Assembly (NCBI GenBank): GCA_014380605.1
Contig: JACMJO010000456.1
Location: 1 to 5,350, forward strand
Length of the DNA: 5,350 nt
Direction of reading: 5' to 3'
DNA from: Fimbriimonadaceae bacterium
GTDB taxonomy: Bacteria; Armatimonadota; Fimbriimonadia; Fimbriimonadales; Fimbriimonadaceae
Position 1 is the stretch's first letter, and every line of letters starts with the position of its first letter. Shown here piece by piece: positions 5,290-5,350 of the stretch. The notes under the pieces were generated by a model. That model saw only the letters and a list, made by a program, of their open reading frames with translations. It did no database searches and was not told the DNA's origin. The translations under genes and the position numbers were made by a program.

Positions 5290-5350
5290 TTGAACCTCCT
5301 CGTCCTCCTCAAGCGATACAACGTCCCAACCGAGAGTTGGCTATATCGGA
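5290..5350 (+). CDS. Possible start of a further gene, cut off by window edge
   Basis: A TTG at 5290-5292 opens a frame that runs to the window end with 20 codons. The product begins (M)NLLVLLKRYNVPTESWLY. AGGGG (5280-5284) stands 5 nt before the TTG. Most codons end in C or G, as in the neighbouring real genes, whereas the open minus-strand frame through the same bases needs many AGG codons. If real, it follows the 210-residue gene by 15 nt and is probably in its operon. Too short to assign a family. Confidence 0.42.
   Translation, partial: MNLLVLLKRYNVPTESWLYR

Noticed and set aside
1..5350. Mobile element, CRISPR array, tRNA or rRNA genes
   Set aside because: Read through both strands. 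No spaced direct repeats, transposase motifs, terminal repeats, cloverleaf patterns or rRNA-like stretches were seen, and the genes are closely packed with ordinary spacing.

Overview
The window is a compact bacterial chromosomal segment of moderate GC content. It contains seven well-supported protein genes and a possible eighth at the right edge. I see no rRNA, tRNA, CRISPR array, insertion sequence or phage gene. Two features fit a Gram-negative-type or deep-branching bacterium that uses non-ATG starts freely: two lipoproteins with lipobox cysteines, and several GTG or TTG starts placed behind good Shine-Dalgarno sequences. Together with paired Gfo/Idh/MocA dehydrogenases, this would suit groups such as Armatimonadota, but that assignment is an inference from style and not from a marker gene.

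Layout. From 3034 down to position 1, four genes run on the minus strand with short gaps (25, 9 and 6 nt) and look like one operon. They are a TerC-family membrane protein (2243-3034), a Gfo/Idh/MocA oxidoreductase (1144-2217), a small lipoprotein with a His-containing tail (742-1134), and a second Gfo/Idh/MocA oxidoreductase (735 to the left edge, cut off). The second oxidoreductase starts with GTG and carries a long inverted repeat inside its first codons (675-712). A 71-bp divergent spacer separates this operon from a plus-strand FmdB-type zinc-ribbon gene (3106-3432). That gene converges on a minus-strand BMP-family substrate-binding lipoprotein gene (3470-4564). A strong hairpin overlapping the fmdB stop codon serves as the terminator between them, mainly for the BMP gene. 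A second divergent spacer (4565-4641) holds a small perfect dyad, and beyond it is a plus-strand gene of unknown function (4642-5274). A possible further gene begins at 5290.

How the genes work together. The two oxidoreductases probably act on sugars or related polyols. The small lipoprotein between them is translationally close to both but has no recognisable function. The BMP lipoprotein would capture a nucleoside-like ligand for an ABC importer whose other subunits are not in the window. The TerC protein probably exports metal ions such as manganese. No single pathway links all of these genes, and I do not see a clear undescribed system. The least explained items are the 210-residue protein, the 130-residue lipoprotein and the coding-region hairpin.
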